This document shows, piece by piece, positions 36,470-44,641 of a DNA stretch of 59,120 nt (the first letter of the stretch is position 1; every line of letters starts with the position of its first letter). This DNA is from Methanomicrobia archaeon (GTDB lineage: Archaea > Halobacteriota > Syntropharchaeia > Alkanophagales > Methanospirareceae). The stretch is taken from positions 1 through 59,120 of the forward strand of contig JAFGHB010000076.1 in the NCBI GenBank assembly GCA_016930255.1, read 5' to 3'. A model generated the notes under the pieces. That model was not told where the DNA came from. It worked only from the letters and a program-made list of their open reading frames with translations, and made no database searches. A program made the position numbers and the translations under genes.

Positions 36470-36748
36470 GATTGAGAAATAGCGTGCATTTGCTTTGCTT
36501 CACTTCACTACCCGGTATCACTTTTTGTGACGTGAAGCTGGTTGAATATTTTAAGACGTACCCGTGATAAATGTTGCAGTTTTTTCAAACGCTCTTTCTT
36601 CTTCCAAAGATGCTCTGCATCTCTCCACCTTCGCGGTTTGTTTGACTTTGTTGGAGAGAGGTTATCGGAAACGACACTTTTATGCTCTCGGAGCATCTTC
36701 TGGTTATCCATTTATACTGAGCGCAGTAAAACCCACTCACCCGTACCG

Positions 36749-37486
36749 ATGAAGGAATCGACGAGGCTTATCAGGATCGAGAACCCGCAGGAATGCCGCA
36801 TAATCGAGCGGCTGAATCGCTTCGTGGTGCTGATAGAGCGAGACGGAACGGTCTATCGAGCGCACATAACGAACACCGGCAGGCTCTTGGAATTCATGGT
36901 CAAAGGCCAAAAAGCGTTCTGCTTCAAAACGCCGCAGCAGCACCATCGGGGCAAAACGGATTGCAGGCTGTTTGCAATCGAGGAGCGGGGGTTAGGGGCG
37001 CTCATCGATACCTGGCTGCAGATGAAAGCGTTTGAAGACGCTTTGCTGCGAAACCTCATTCCATGGCTCGCGGGCTGCCGCATGCGGAAGCGGAACGCAG
37101 CGTTGGGTGCATCACGATCACGCATCGATTATCTTTTAGAGTGCCATGATAAGCAGGTGTATCTGGAGGTAAAGAGCGCAGTGTTACGGGACGGTGCGTA
37201 CGCCATGTATCCCGATTGCCCGACTGAGCGCGGGCGAAAACACGTACGCGAACTGACGAATTATGTGAGAGCAGGAGGAACGGGGATTGTGGTGTTTGTG
37301 GCGGCGCTGCCGTATGTTCGAGCGTTCAAACCGAATAGAGCTGCGGATCCGAAGCTCTCCGATGCGCTTGTGGTGGCACAGTCATCAGGGGTAGACGTAA
37401 GAGCTCTTGGGTTGTACTACAATCCAGAAGACGGGTGGGTGTATCTGTTTGAGCAGGATCTTGCGGTTATCATCGCCAATCACTGA
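36749..37486 (+). CDS. sfsA: SfsA family DNA/RNA nuclease-like protein
   Basis: The 245-residue product matches SfsA: N-terminal OB-like segment (RFVVLIERDGTVYRAHITNTGRL), SRIDYLLE, and the endonuclease-like core EVKSAVLRDGAYAMYPDCPT followed by RGRKHVREL. SfsA proteins were first linked to maltose gene expression and carry a PD-(D/E)XK-like fold. The frame is open to 36542, but homology begins at ATG 36749, and a TATA-like CATTTATACT lies about 35 bases upstream, so I chose that start. Confidence 0.88.
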   Translation: MKESTRLIRIENPQECRIIERLNRFVVLIERDGTVYRAHITNTGRLLEFMVKGQKAFCFKTPQQHHRGKTDCRLFAIEERGLGALIDTWLQMKAFEDALLRNLIPWLAGCRMRKRNAALGASRSRIDYLLECHDKQVYLEVKSAVLRDGAYAMYPDCPTERGRKHVRELTNYVRAGGTGIVVFVAALPYVRAFKPNRAADPKLSDALVVAQSSGVDVRALGLYYNPEDGWVYLFEQDLAVIIANH

Positions 37487-37495
37487 GCCTTTTAC

Positions 37496-38074
37496 TCATT
37501 TATAATCTTTCGAATCGATATAGAGCTGACGCATGTCACTGTATTCTTTATCTTTAGGTTCCTTGTGGTGAATTTCCAACAGTTTCTGATGCATGGGGAT
37601 AAGAATTTCAGGAATAATCTTTAGGGCTTCTTCATCCCAGATTTTATAAATGGTGTTTTTTGGGACTATGTTATTAACAGTAAGAACGGCTAAATGATGA
37701 TAATATTGCGAGACTAATCTTCTCTGATGATCTAATGTTGTTTTAAGAGTCTCAATGGGTTTCTCCTGTGGTTTTCCGTGCATTTTTGTTTTTTTATAAT
37801 AGTTTTCCTGCACTTTTTGAAGTATTTTCTTTTCTTCATAGTATTTTTCACCATATTTTTTCATGAGTGCTTCTTCATCCTCATTAACCTCGTCATAAAG
37901 ACCCCATAATATCCAGAGCGCGTATTGCATCTCTGGTTTGCGATATTCCATTTGTAACTCTACAATAACCTGATACATCAAATTTCTTTTCGTTGTAACA
38001 TAGAGATAATAAGAAATTCCCAAAGCGATTATTGCGATTATTGGGCTAATAATCAAAATTAAATCTTCAATCAT
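37496..38074 (-). CDS. Hypothetical membrane-anchored protein, 192 aa
   Basis: I do not recognise this family. A single N-terminal transmembrane helix (about residues 4-27, DLILIISPIIAIIALGISYY) anchors a cytoplasmic helical domain rich in Lys, Glu and Tyr; the segment 60-100 could form a coiled coil. Its ATG overlaps the stop of the upstream 281-residue gene by ATGA. Both are AT-rich compared with the surrounding genes, suggesting an acquired two-gene unit. The gene is convergent with sfsA. Confidence 0.65.
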   Translation of the reverse strand: MIEDLILIISPIIAIIALGISYYLYVTTKRNLMYQVIVELQMEYRKPEMQYALWILWGLYDEVNEDEEALMKKYGEKYYEEKKILQKVQENYYKKTKMHGKPQEKPIETLKTTLDHQRRLVSQYYHHLAVLTVNNIVPKNTIYKIWDEEALKIIPEILIPMHQKLLEIHHKEPKDKEYSDMRQLYIDSKDYK

Positions 38075-38898
38075 TTTTTCTGATTCTGGAGGTTATTACT
38101 ATCGCTCTTTTGTTTAGACTCTTTTTCTTTTTTATAATCATCGTAAGTTATTATTTTATCTTTTACGAGCCCGTGTAAAAATTTTATTTCTCTTTGATCT
38201 TCGGCCTCTTTTTTCTCATCTCTTTCCAATTTTTCAAGTTCCGTTTTTGTATCACCAAAAACCTTAACGCCAATTTCTCCCAGTGCGTATCGCTTTAGTA
38301 GAATATCCAGTGGCTTTAAGTTCTTATATGCTTTAGTTGTTTGTATCTGTTCCGTCAATCGTGAGCCAAAGTAAAAGCCGATAATAATAACGTAGATATA
38401 GAGGAAGTTTTGAGTAAAGCTTCCAATTGCCTGCAAAGGTATCGTTGCAGAGCTATTAGATGGAACTACTGAAGAAACTGTATTATTCTTTAATTCTTCT
38501 GAGGTCTGGAAAAAAGAGATTGACAGTAGAATTATGAACATGATAGTAAACGATATCACAATCGATTTTCTAACCTCACCTTTGCTTAATCTAGTCCCAA
38601 AATTACATTTTGGATGGTAAGACAATATTAAGGGAAGAAGGAAACTAGCGATACCTGCAATGATAACTAAACTTACCTGATTGTAATCAGCTGCGCACGC
38701 AATAATAGCAAAAACAATAACAATAGCAATAGCTACACACACAATTGCAGGACATTTCCAATCAAATTTTTGTAACTTCCCAACTTGAATTTTACCAGCT
38801 TCTACTGTTTCAGTCTGTATTTTTTTAGCCTTTATTTCTTCTGCTTCAAGCACATCTACCGAACGTTTTTCGGGTTCGCCCTTTTTTGAGTCACTCAT
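38071..38898 (-). CDS. Hypothetical membrane protein with period-5 N-terminus and SHOCT-like tail
   Basis: The ATG at 38898 (MSDSKKGEPEK) is preferred over ATG 38916 because GGGAGG lies inside the longer version at ribosome-site distance. After a charged start there is a short stretch with five-residue periodicity (AEEIK AKKIQ TETVE AGKIQ VGKLQ), then four transmembrane helices in two pairs, and a Lys/Glu-rich cytoplasmic tail. The tail ends in FLHGLVKDKIITYDDYKKEK, which resembles the SHOCT oligomerisation motif. Function unknown. It is AT-rich and coupled to the downstream 192-residue gene. Confidence 0.65.
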   Translation of the reverse strand: MSDSKKGEPEKRSVDVLEAEEIKAKKIQTETVEAGKIQVGKLQKFDWKCPAIVCVAIAIVIVFAIIACAADYNQVSLVIIAGIASFLLPLILSYHPKCNFGTRLSKGEVRKSIVISFTIMFIILLSISFFQTSEELKNNTVSSVVPSNSSATIPLQAIGSFTQNFLYIYVIIIGFYFGSRLTEQIQTTKAYKNLKPLDILLKRYALGEIGVKVFGDTKTELEKLERDEKKEAEDQREIKFLHGLVKDKIITYDDYKKEKESKQKSDSNNLQNQKK

Positions 38899-39073
38899 CC
38901 CTATAGATCCTCCCAACCTCAGCCCTGATTCTTCACCCTGTGATAGGATCCGATCTCTTATGGCAGATACCTCTGACGTAGAGATTATCTTTCATATAAC
39001 TATGAATTCATATATATGTTTTTCTATTCCATTAAATTTTTCTTTTCTGATTTGACGGTCAGAAAAAAGTGTA

Positions 39074-39402
39074 TTAGAATAGGATTATGAAATTAACTTC
39101 GCCGTTCAAAACCACCAGCCTCAGATACAGATCATCGATGTAGATAACTCCAAACGGCAGCCTTTTCAGCAATTCCTTCGCAGCAGATCGGTTTTCGCGA
39201 TAGCCTGACTTGAACCACCCGATGCGTGTATCAAACCCGTGGTCGATCGTGATCTTGTTTTCATAGCTTGTTGACTTATCTTTAACGATCTCCGTACTGC
39301 TTGCTGCCGCTCATCCACAATCTCACTTACCCTGTAAAGGTCATCATGACCACGAGTTGCAAACGAACAAAAATTCCTTCACATTAAAAGCGAACTCACG
39401 TA
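39074..39402 (-). pseudogene. Decayed ORF of unknown family
   Basis: The 480-bp gap between 38917 and 39402 has no intact gene. On the minus strand an open stretch from 39310 to a stop at 39074-39076 has no start codon and reads ENKITIDHGFDTRIGWFK, then GYRENRSAAKELLKRLPFGV and IYIDDLYLRLVVLNGEV. In a neighbouring frame just upstream there is HDDLYRVSEIVDERQQAVRR. The two look like parts of one protein split by indels. I cannot name the family. Confidence 0.4.
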
Positions 39403-39726
39403 TCAGGCAGATACCGCGGGCTGTTCAAACCCCACGATAAAATCACGATTCCGTTTGTGTTCCGCAGCCAAATCCGTGAGCACCTGCAGCCGCCCGATGC
39501 CGATTGCAAGATCGATGAGCGAGTTCGCCAGAATCTGTTGGTCATCAGTCAGCCCGGCCTCGGCGAGCTTCTTCATGCAGAAATCTGAATAGGTCAGGTC
39601 ACCCTCACCGCGTTCATGGGCTTCAATACCCCGCGCCTGGAACTCATCCATAAGCGACTTCTTCTTCTTGACGAACCGCTCGTACAGTAGTTCGTCTTCT
39701 CCGGTTTGCTGCGCTTCCGTCGCCAT
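39403..39726 (-). CDS. Hypothetical protein, 107 aa
   Basis: This is a small, soluble, mostly helical protein of unrecognised family (VKKKKSLMDEFQARGIEAHE ... LTDDQQILANSLIDLAIGIG). It has no cysteines beyond one in DFCMKK and no membrane segment. The promoter region looks real: an AT-rich TATA-like stretch (TTTTTATAGCATAAAATTAT on the minus strand) and GAGGAG upstream of the ATG. It is followed by the decayed ORF. Confidence 0.65.
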   Translation of the reverse strand: MATEAQQTGEDELLYERFVKKKKSLMDEFQARGIEAHERGEGDLTYSDFCMKKLAEAGLTDDQQILANSLIDLAIGIGRLQVLTDLAAEHKRNRDFIVGFEQPAVSA

Positions 39727-39852
39727 CTGTTCCGTCCTGTCAGATCAACTCCTCAGTTAATTTTATAATTTTATGCTATAAAAACTTTTTAAAATCGGAT
39801 GTGGTTCTGTTTGCCGAGTAAGGGTCCGTACAACTAACGGGTGGCCGCTACG

Positions 39853-40416
39853 TTACATGAGCACCGTATGCTCAATCAGGATCTTCAGCCCGATACCGAT
39901 CAAGATGAGCCCGCCCAGAACTTCGATCTTCTTCTCGAAGAAGTGCCCTGAAACGTTGCCGAGATAAACGCCGAGGAACGACAGTGCGAACGTCGTCACG
40001 CCAATTATGATCGCAGGCGTAATAATGGCCATCTGCAAGAAGGCGAAGCTTATCCCCACGGCCAGCGCATCAATGCTCGTGGCAATCGCCAAGAGCACTA
40101 ACACGTGGAGATCCTGGGGGTTCATCTTTTTGTCGTCCGAATCGAGCCTGGTCGATTCATAGATCATTTTACACCCGATCAGACACAGCAGCCCAAACGC
40201 TATCCAGTGGTCGATATCCGTAATCACCGCTCGCGCGCTGACGCCGCCGAACCAGCCTAAGAGCGGCATAACGGCCTGAAACGAGCCGAAAAAGAGCGCG
40301 ATCGTTGCCGCGTTCCTGAGCCTGAGGTCGTTTATTGTCAGACCGCTGGTGATCGATACGGCAAGCGCATCCATTGCCAGTCCGATTGCGATCAGTAGGA
40401 TGGTGATCATGCTCAT
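39853..40416 (-). CDS. mntP: MntP-family manganese efflux pump
   Basis: MntP exports Mn2+ across the membrane. The protein has six transmembrane helices in two inverted halves, with the conserved Asp motifs GLAMDALAVS in helix 1 and ATSIDALAVG in helix 4. Length (187 from ATG 40416, or 194 from GTG 40437) is normal. MSMITILLIAIGL is the likelier N-terminus because the extra seven residues are polar. In bacteria mntP is often under Mn riboswitch or MntR control; I see no such element here. Confidence 0.88.
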   Translation of the reverse strand: MSMITILLIAIGLAMDALAVSITSGLTINDLRLRNAATIALFFGSFQAVMPLLGWFGGVSARAVITDIDHWIAFGLLCLIGCKMIYESTRLDSDDKKMNPQDLHVLVLLAIATSIDALAVGISFAFLQMAIITPAIIIGVTTFALSFLGVYLGNVSGHFFEKKIEVLGGLILIGIGLKILIEHTVLM

Positions 40417-40561
40417 CTCGTTGTAGTACTCACCCACTTTTGTATAGGTGCTTATGTGCTTAACGGTTTGTGTGTTTGTGCACCGATCCGCCCCTCTTAC
40501 GGTTGGTTACGCACGGTGCACGACCTATAACCATGACTATAACCCCTATCACTAATCACAA

Positions 40562-40798
40562 TTACTCTTCTTCTAACGTCCCAACTACAGGGAACCGGTC
40601 GAGCAGTTCAGCGCCATGCGGCGCGTGGTCAAGGCTACCGGTCAGATCCTCACCCGCGTGGTGTATGACTTGATGCTTCCCTTCCCGCCAGAGAAAACTC
40701 CCAGATACGTCGTAGACATTCCCCTCGAAGGCGACGTATGCTGGCGCTCCGTTCCTGCCGTTATAGCGGGCAAGTTCTTCCCTGGTAAACGTCCGCAT
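40562..40798 (-). CDS. Cytochrome b5-like heme/steroid-binding domain protein
   Basis: This single-domain protein of 78 residues has the cytochrome b5-like order FTREELARYNGRNGAPAYVA, VYDVSGS, and a His-rich GKHQVIHHAGEDLTGSLDHAPHG. It resembles the short soluble 'predicted heme/steroid-binding' proteins of anaerobic archaea and bacteria. Candidate axial ligands are His in KHQVIHH and His in DHAPHG. ATG 40798 is preferred over GTG 40807. It lies between mntP and a Dps-like gene on the same strand. Redox or heme-carrier function is inferred. Confidence 0.82.
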   Translation of the reverse strand: MRTFTREELARYNGRNGAPAYVAFEGNVYDVSGSFLWREGKHQVIHHAGEDLTGSLDHAPHGAELLDRFPVVGTLEEE

Positions 40799-40881
40799 CG
40801 TTCTCACTCACTAACTAACCAACTAACGTCCTCACTAATTAAACACGTGCCTCATGGTACGAAAGAGGAGAAAGAAAATGA

Positions 40882-40912
40882 GGGCGTCTTAAACAATCCT
40901 GAACGGACGCCC
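40882..40912 (-). terminator. Terminator-like hairpin after the Dps-like gene
   Basis: GGGCGTC (40882-40888) and GACGCCC (40906-40912) form a 7-bp stem with a 17-base loop. On the minus strand it is followed by a pyrimidine-rich run, TCATTTTCTTTCTCCTCTTT. It lies 27 bases after the stop of the Dps-like gene. Confidence 0.5.
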
Positions 40913-40938
40913 AATTCTGTCTGAATTGATTAATCTAC

Positions 40939-41490
40939 CTACCTCAGGAACTTTGACACGAATGGAGAGGTCTCACCCCGGCGTAAGAAATGCCCGGACG
41001 GCCCTTCGCCGAGGAACTCCGAAAACCAGGACTCATGCTCGATCTCTTCGTTCAGGATCGCGAGCGCTAAGTCGTAGGTTCGGTGATCCTTGCCCGCTGT
41101 TAGATTGCAGATATGCGTATAGGCGCGAACCGCGCACCGTTCCGCTTCCACGAGCACCTCCAGAATTGTGTTCACATCGCTTATATCTTTGGGTAAATAT
41201 GCGGGTGGGCATCCTGAGATGTCATGGAACTCCTTCATATCCTTGGGCAGACGTCCATCAAGTTCATAGATGCGCGGCACGAGCGCTTCGAAGTGGTTTC
41301 GGTCTTCAATGCGAGCGGTCTCGGCAATCTCCTTAATCCCTTCGCCCTCTAATCCAATGAGATTGAACCGAAGGATAGTGTAGTAGTAATACGTCGTGAG
41401 TTCTGCTGCTGCATTCTTAACGAGGAGTTCTACCAATTCGTCAACATTGACCCCGGACCTCTCTACCATTTCACGTGTTACCTTAGCCAT
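40939..41490 (-). CDS. Dps-like/DpsL ferritin-superfamily protein
   Basis: This 183-residue four-helix ferritin-like protein probably stores iron and detoxifies peroxide. Iron-site candidates are visible: Glu in NAAAELTTYYYY, the ExxxH of ARIEDRNHFEAL, Glu in VLVEAERCAVRAY and ExxxxH in NEEIEHESWFSEF. The pattern, including Cys residues in SGCPPAY and AERCAV, is that of archaeal DpsL rather than classic Dps. I set the start at ATG 41490 because a perfect GGAGGTGAT precedes it; the frame upstream to 41544 is hydrophobic noise. Neighbours also handle metals. Confidence 0.85.
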   Translation of the reverse strand: MAKVTREMVERSGVNVDELVELLVKNAAAELTTYYYYTILRFNLIGLEGEGIKEIAETARIEDRNHFEALVPRIYELDGRLPKDMKEFHDISGCPPAYLPKDISDVNTILEVLVEAERCAVRAYTHICNLTAGKDHRTYDLALAILNEEIEHESWFSEFLGEGPSGHFLRRGETSPFVSKFLR

Positions 41491-41561
41491 ATTATCACCT
41501 CCTATTAGTAACAAAGATATTTTGGAATATAAGATTATGGCCACTTACCACGAAATTCTGC

Positions 41562-42374
41562 CTAACCAAATGCAACATCGAGCACCATCATGACTGCAAA
41601 CCCGATCATAGCACCCATGGTGGCTAAATCGGTATTCCCGCCGCGTTGTGACTCTGGAACGACTTCTTCGACCACAACGAAGATCATGGCGCCTGCGGCA
41701 AAGCCCAATGCGTACGGCAGGAGTGGTCGTGCGAAAATAACCGCTGCCGCGCCAATAACACCGGCGACTGGCTCGACAATGCCTGATAACTGGCCGTACC
41801 AGAAGCTTCTCAACCTGGACAGCCCTTCGCGCCGCAGCGGCATAGAGACTGCGAGCCCTTCCGGGAAATTCTGTATCCCAATACCGATAGCCAGCGCGAT
41901 TGCTGCTGCAAGCGTAGCGGCAGGCAACCCGGCAACGACGGCGCCGAAGGCAACGCCAACGGCAAGACCCTCGGGAATGTTGTGCAGCGTAATAGCAAGA
42001 ATGAGCAAGGTGCTCCGCTGCCAGGAGGTCTTGATCCCTTCTGCTTCCTCTACCGGAAAGCCGATATGGAGGTGCGGCAGTACGTTATCAACAACCAGGA
42101 GGAAGGCACCCCCAATAAGGAAGCCAGCCGCAGCCGGAAACCATGCCGGCATAGCGCCACCTGAGGACATCTCAATAGCCGGTGCAAGGAGCGACCAAAA
42201 ACTGGCTGCGATCATGACGCCACCGGCAAAACCAAGCATCCCATCGAGTACCTTCCTGCTCACGTCTCGGGCCATGAATACCGTCGCCGCCCCAAGAGCG
42301 GTCAGAGCCCACGTAAATAATGTTGCAAGCAGCGCCTGCAGCACCGGATGAAGCTGCCGTAACGTGTCTATCAT
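41562..42374 (-). CDS. ZIP-family divalent metal transporter
   Basis: This 270-residue membrane protein with eight predicted helices carries the ZIP metal-site motifs [10 protein letters not shown] (helix 4) and [10 protein letters not shown] (helix 5). It has the ZupT/GufA layout and probably imports Zn2+, Fe2+ or Mn2+. AAGGAGATAATATG lies just upstream of the ATG. It sits in a run with Dps-like, cytochrome b5-like and MntP genes on the same strand, so the block looks devoted to metal balance. Confidence 0.9.
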   Translation of the reverse strand: MIDTLRQLHPVLQALLATLFTWALTALGAATVFMARDVSRKVLDGMLGFAGGVMIAASFWSLLAPAIEMSSGGAMPAWFPAAAGFLIGGAFLLVVDNVLPHLHIGFPVEEAEGIKTSWQRSTLLILAITLHNIPEGLAVGVAFGAVVAGLPAATLAAAIALAIGIGIQNFPEGLAVSMPLRREGLSRLRSFWYGQLSGIVEPVAGVIGAAAVIFARPLLPYALGFAAGAMIFVVVEEVVPESQRGGNTDLATMGAMIGFAVMMVLDVAFG

Positions 42375-42522
42375 ATCATATTATCTCCTTGTAACCCCTA
42401 CCTTTACGCTGTTATGTGTACAGGCACTTTAATCGTGGTCCATACACCCCTACCTAACTCCCGTACGTTTGCAGACTGCTCACCACAGGTAACGCAAAAG
42501 GTCTCGTGCACACTGCTGTCAC

Positions 42523-42927
42523 TTATTCTTTCGCAGCCTTTTTCTTCTTGTAATCTTTGATCGCCTCTTGCAGAGCGTTCGATGCCAGATTGGAGCAATG
42601 CATCTTCCGGGGCGGCAGACCCTCGAGCTCGTCCGCGACGTCACCACGGGTTATCTTCATCGCCTCGTCGACGTGCATCCCTTTCGCCATCTCGGTCACC
42701 ATGCTGCTCGTTGCGATCGCAGAGCCGCAGCCGAAGGTTCTGAACTTGATATCCGTGATAATATCGTTCTCTACTTTGATGAACATCTCCATGAGATCGC
42801 CGCAGACTGGATTCCCCACCTTCCCGTAGCCGTCGGGATTCTCTATAACACCGACGTTCCGCGGGTGCATGAAATGCTCCATTACCTTTTCAGTGTAGCC
42901 GATCTGTTCCACATCTAAATCTCCCAT
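42523..42927 (-). CDS. iscU: IscU-type Fe-S cluster scaffold protein
   Basis: IscU is the scaffold on which Fe-S clusters are assembled. The 134 residues show the three ligand cysteines in GNPVCGD, FGCGSAIATSS and MHCSNLAS, with the Asp after the first. The N-terminus YTEKVMEHFMHPRNVGVIENPDG is typical. The C-terminus ends in a Lys-rich tail. It lies 1.7 kb downstream, on the same strand, of an IscS homologue that lacks the PLP lysine, with an ion-channel gene between them. The Shine-Dalgarno is a weak AGGAAATACT. Confidence 0.93.
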   Translation of the reverse strand: MGDLDVEQIGYTEKVMEHFMHPRNVGVIENPDGYGKVGNPVCGDLMEMFIKVENDIITDIKFRTFGCGSAIATSSMVTEMAKGMHVDEAMKITRGDVADELEGLPPRKMHCSNLASNALQEAIKDYKKKKAAKE

Positions 42928-43087
42928 AGTATTTCCTCACCTACCTAATAATCTCTGGTAGTTTCTCCGTCGATATAAAAATTGTGCTTGCCTGGGTGGG
43001 GTTCTTCCGGTTGCTGATGCGACTCGCAATTCATACACTGTAGCCTAAACCCGAACGAAGCGAAGACGTTTGCGTTTTAGAGAAAAT

Positions 43088-44305
43088 CTAACGTGAGACC
43101 TGGTAGGTGACCACGAAGATGATTAACGCCATCAACAGAATACCCAGTACGGATTCCGCAGCCACTAAGATCTGCGGCACGGGTCCAACTGCGAGGTTGG
43201 GCTGGATATTGGAATAGCCAAGGCTCGTGAAGGTCGTGATGCTGTGATAAACGTAATCGAGCCATCCAGGGGAAACCGTTTCGCCGTTCACGGTCTTGAC
43301 AATGCCGTTTGTTAACCAGAAGAGGACGGCGAAAAGGGCGATTATTGTTGCAGAAGCACCTATCGGTCGTTCAATTTTATCGCCATAGCCGGTGAGGGTT
43401 CGCAAGACGAAGAAGTCAAAAATCCAGGACTTCAACCAGTAAAATCTGCCTTTCTCTCGCAGTAACTTCCTGTATGCCTCGCCTCTCCGGTAGTGAACGC
43501 GCCCGGCTTGATCACGGCTACCGTTAGCAATGTAAAAATTGTAAAGGTTATTATAAACCTCGTAGGACGCTTCGAATTGCTCGGCACGGCTGCCTTCGTA
43601 GAGGTATTCTGATTGTATCTCTATACCCCGGTGGATTAGGTCTGAGAGCCCGTCTATAATGACGGTGTCGTCTTTGCGTCTTCTCCGGTTTTCGAGATTT
43701 TTACGAAGACCCCCGGATGGTCGATCGAAGAAAACGATTCGGGTGCCATCACGCGCATACCTTGCCAATCCGTCGTTATCCAAAATCGCTGCCGCAACAT
43801 CGGGATTTGCTTCTTCAATCTTATCCAGGTCAAGGACAGATATGGTCTCAGCACCGAGCGCATCTCCAATAAGCTCGTTGATCTCTTTGCCGTTTTCAGT
43901 ACGAAAAAGCTTCGCATGTCTGAAGCTCTTCGCTTCGTCGAAATAAGAGCGGAAAAGGTTGGCGTCAAATAATCGAGCATCTTCAAAAGCGGTTTCTGAG
44001 TCGAATCGTGCACCATGAAGATTAGTTCCTTGAAGAAAGGCTTCTTTTAAGTTTGCTTTCCGGAGGTTTGCCCACATTAGGTCTGCGTTCTGCAGATTCG
44101 CATTCGATGGGTTTGTGTTCTGCAGTTCAGCTGATTTTAGGTTTGCATTCTGAATTAAAGCCCTCGATAGGTTTGCATTCTGCAGTATAGCCATCCATAG
44201 GTATGCATTCTGCAGTTCAGCTAATTCTAGATTTGAATTCTGCAGTTTAGACGATCTTAGATCAGAATTACGCATTTTAGCAAACCATAGGTTTGAGCTG
44301 CTCAT
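43088..44305 (-). CDS. Pentapeptide-repeat ion channel (3' part of a gene split by in-frame TAA)
   Basis: Residues 1-100 are pentapeptide repeats of the A(N/D/E)Lxx type (ANLKS AELQN TNPSN ANLQN ADLMW ANLRK). A cytoplasmic helical region follows (about 100-300). Two transmembrane helices (about 312-335 and 380-402) flank a pore segment TTFTSLGYSNIQP, similar to K+ channel filters but with TSLGYSN instead of TVGYGD. The frame continues upstream without change into the 93-residue ORF at 44324-44605, separated only by a TAA. TTTGGAGCTGAA just before ATG 44305 could allow re-initiation. Selectivity cannot be told from the altered filter. Confidence 0.78.
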   Translation of the reverse strand: MSSSNLWFAKMRNSDLRSSKLQNSNLELAELQNAYLWMAILQNANLSRALIQNANLKSAELQNTNPSNANLQNADLMWANLRKANLKEAFLQGTNLHGARFDSETAFEDARLFDANLFRSYFDEAKSFRHAKLFRTENGKEINELIGDALGAETISVLDLDKIEEANPDVAAAILDNDGLARYARDGTRIVFFDRPSGGLRKNLENRRRRKDDTVIIDGLSDLIHRGIEIQSEYLYEGSRAEQFEASYEVYNNLYNFYIANGSRDQAGRVHYRRGEAYRKLLREKGRFYWLKSWIFDFFVLRTLTGYGDKIERPIGASATIIALFAVLFWLTNGIVKTVNGETVSPGWLDYVYHSITTFTSLGYSNIQPNLAVGPVPQILVAAESVLGILLMALIIFVVTYQVSR

Positions 44306-44323
44306 TTCAGCTCCAAATAGCTC

Positions 44324-44605
44324 TTAATTTTGCAGTTCAGCCATCTTTAGGTTCGCGTTACGCATTTTTACCCCTATTAGGTCCTTATTCTGCAGTTTAG
44401 CCTTCTTTAGGTAAGCACCGAAAATTGCTCTTTCCTTCAGCTCGTTGAGCATCTCCTGAGTGGGTTCTTTTCCCTCCACTTCTTTGTGCCAGTAGCAGCG
44501 CTCTTCTCCCGGGAGAGCTTTACGAGGGTATTCCCACATTTCAGTGGTAGACAATAATATTTCGTAGCTACATTTTGCCATTGTCGTATGCTTATACTTA
44601 CTCAA
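44324..44605 (-). CDS. N-terminal part of the pentapeptide-repeat channel gene
   Basis: This 93-residue ORF has a non-repeat head (EMWEYPRKALPGEERCYWHK, a short zinc-knuckle-like start seen at the front of some pentapeptide-repeat proteins), then begins pentapeptide repeats (GAYLKKAKLQNKDL ... ANLKMAELQN) and hits TAA at 44324-44326. In the same frame, six codons later, the next ORF begins and the five-residue register is kept across the stop. It is best seen as the 5' third of one gene interrupted by a nonsense codon. Confidence 0.65.
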   Translation of the reverse strand: MSKYKHTTMAKCSYEILLSTTEMWEYPRKALPGEERCYWHKEVEGKEPTQEMLNELKERAIFGAYLKKAKLQNKDLIGVKMRNANLKMAELQN

Positions 44606-44641
44606 CAGTTGACCTTAAATCCTATAGCCCTAAAACAGATG

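Noticed and set aside
41590-42351. Plus-strand ORF of 253 codons opposite the ZIP transporter
   Set aside because: Low-complexity Ala/Pro/Ser translation; the ZIP motifs are on the other strand.
44324-44326. TAA as a recoded sense codon (pyrrolysine or selenocysteine)
   Set aside because: Pyrrolysine uses TAG and selenocysteine uses TGA; no recoding of TAA is known in archaea, so a nonsense mutation or re-initiation is more likely.
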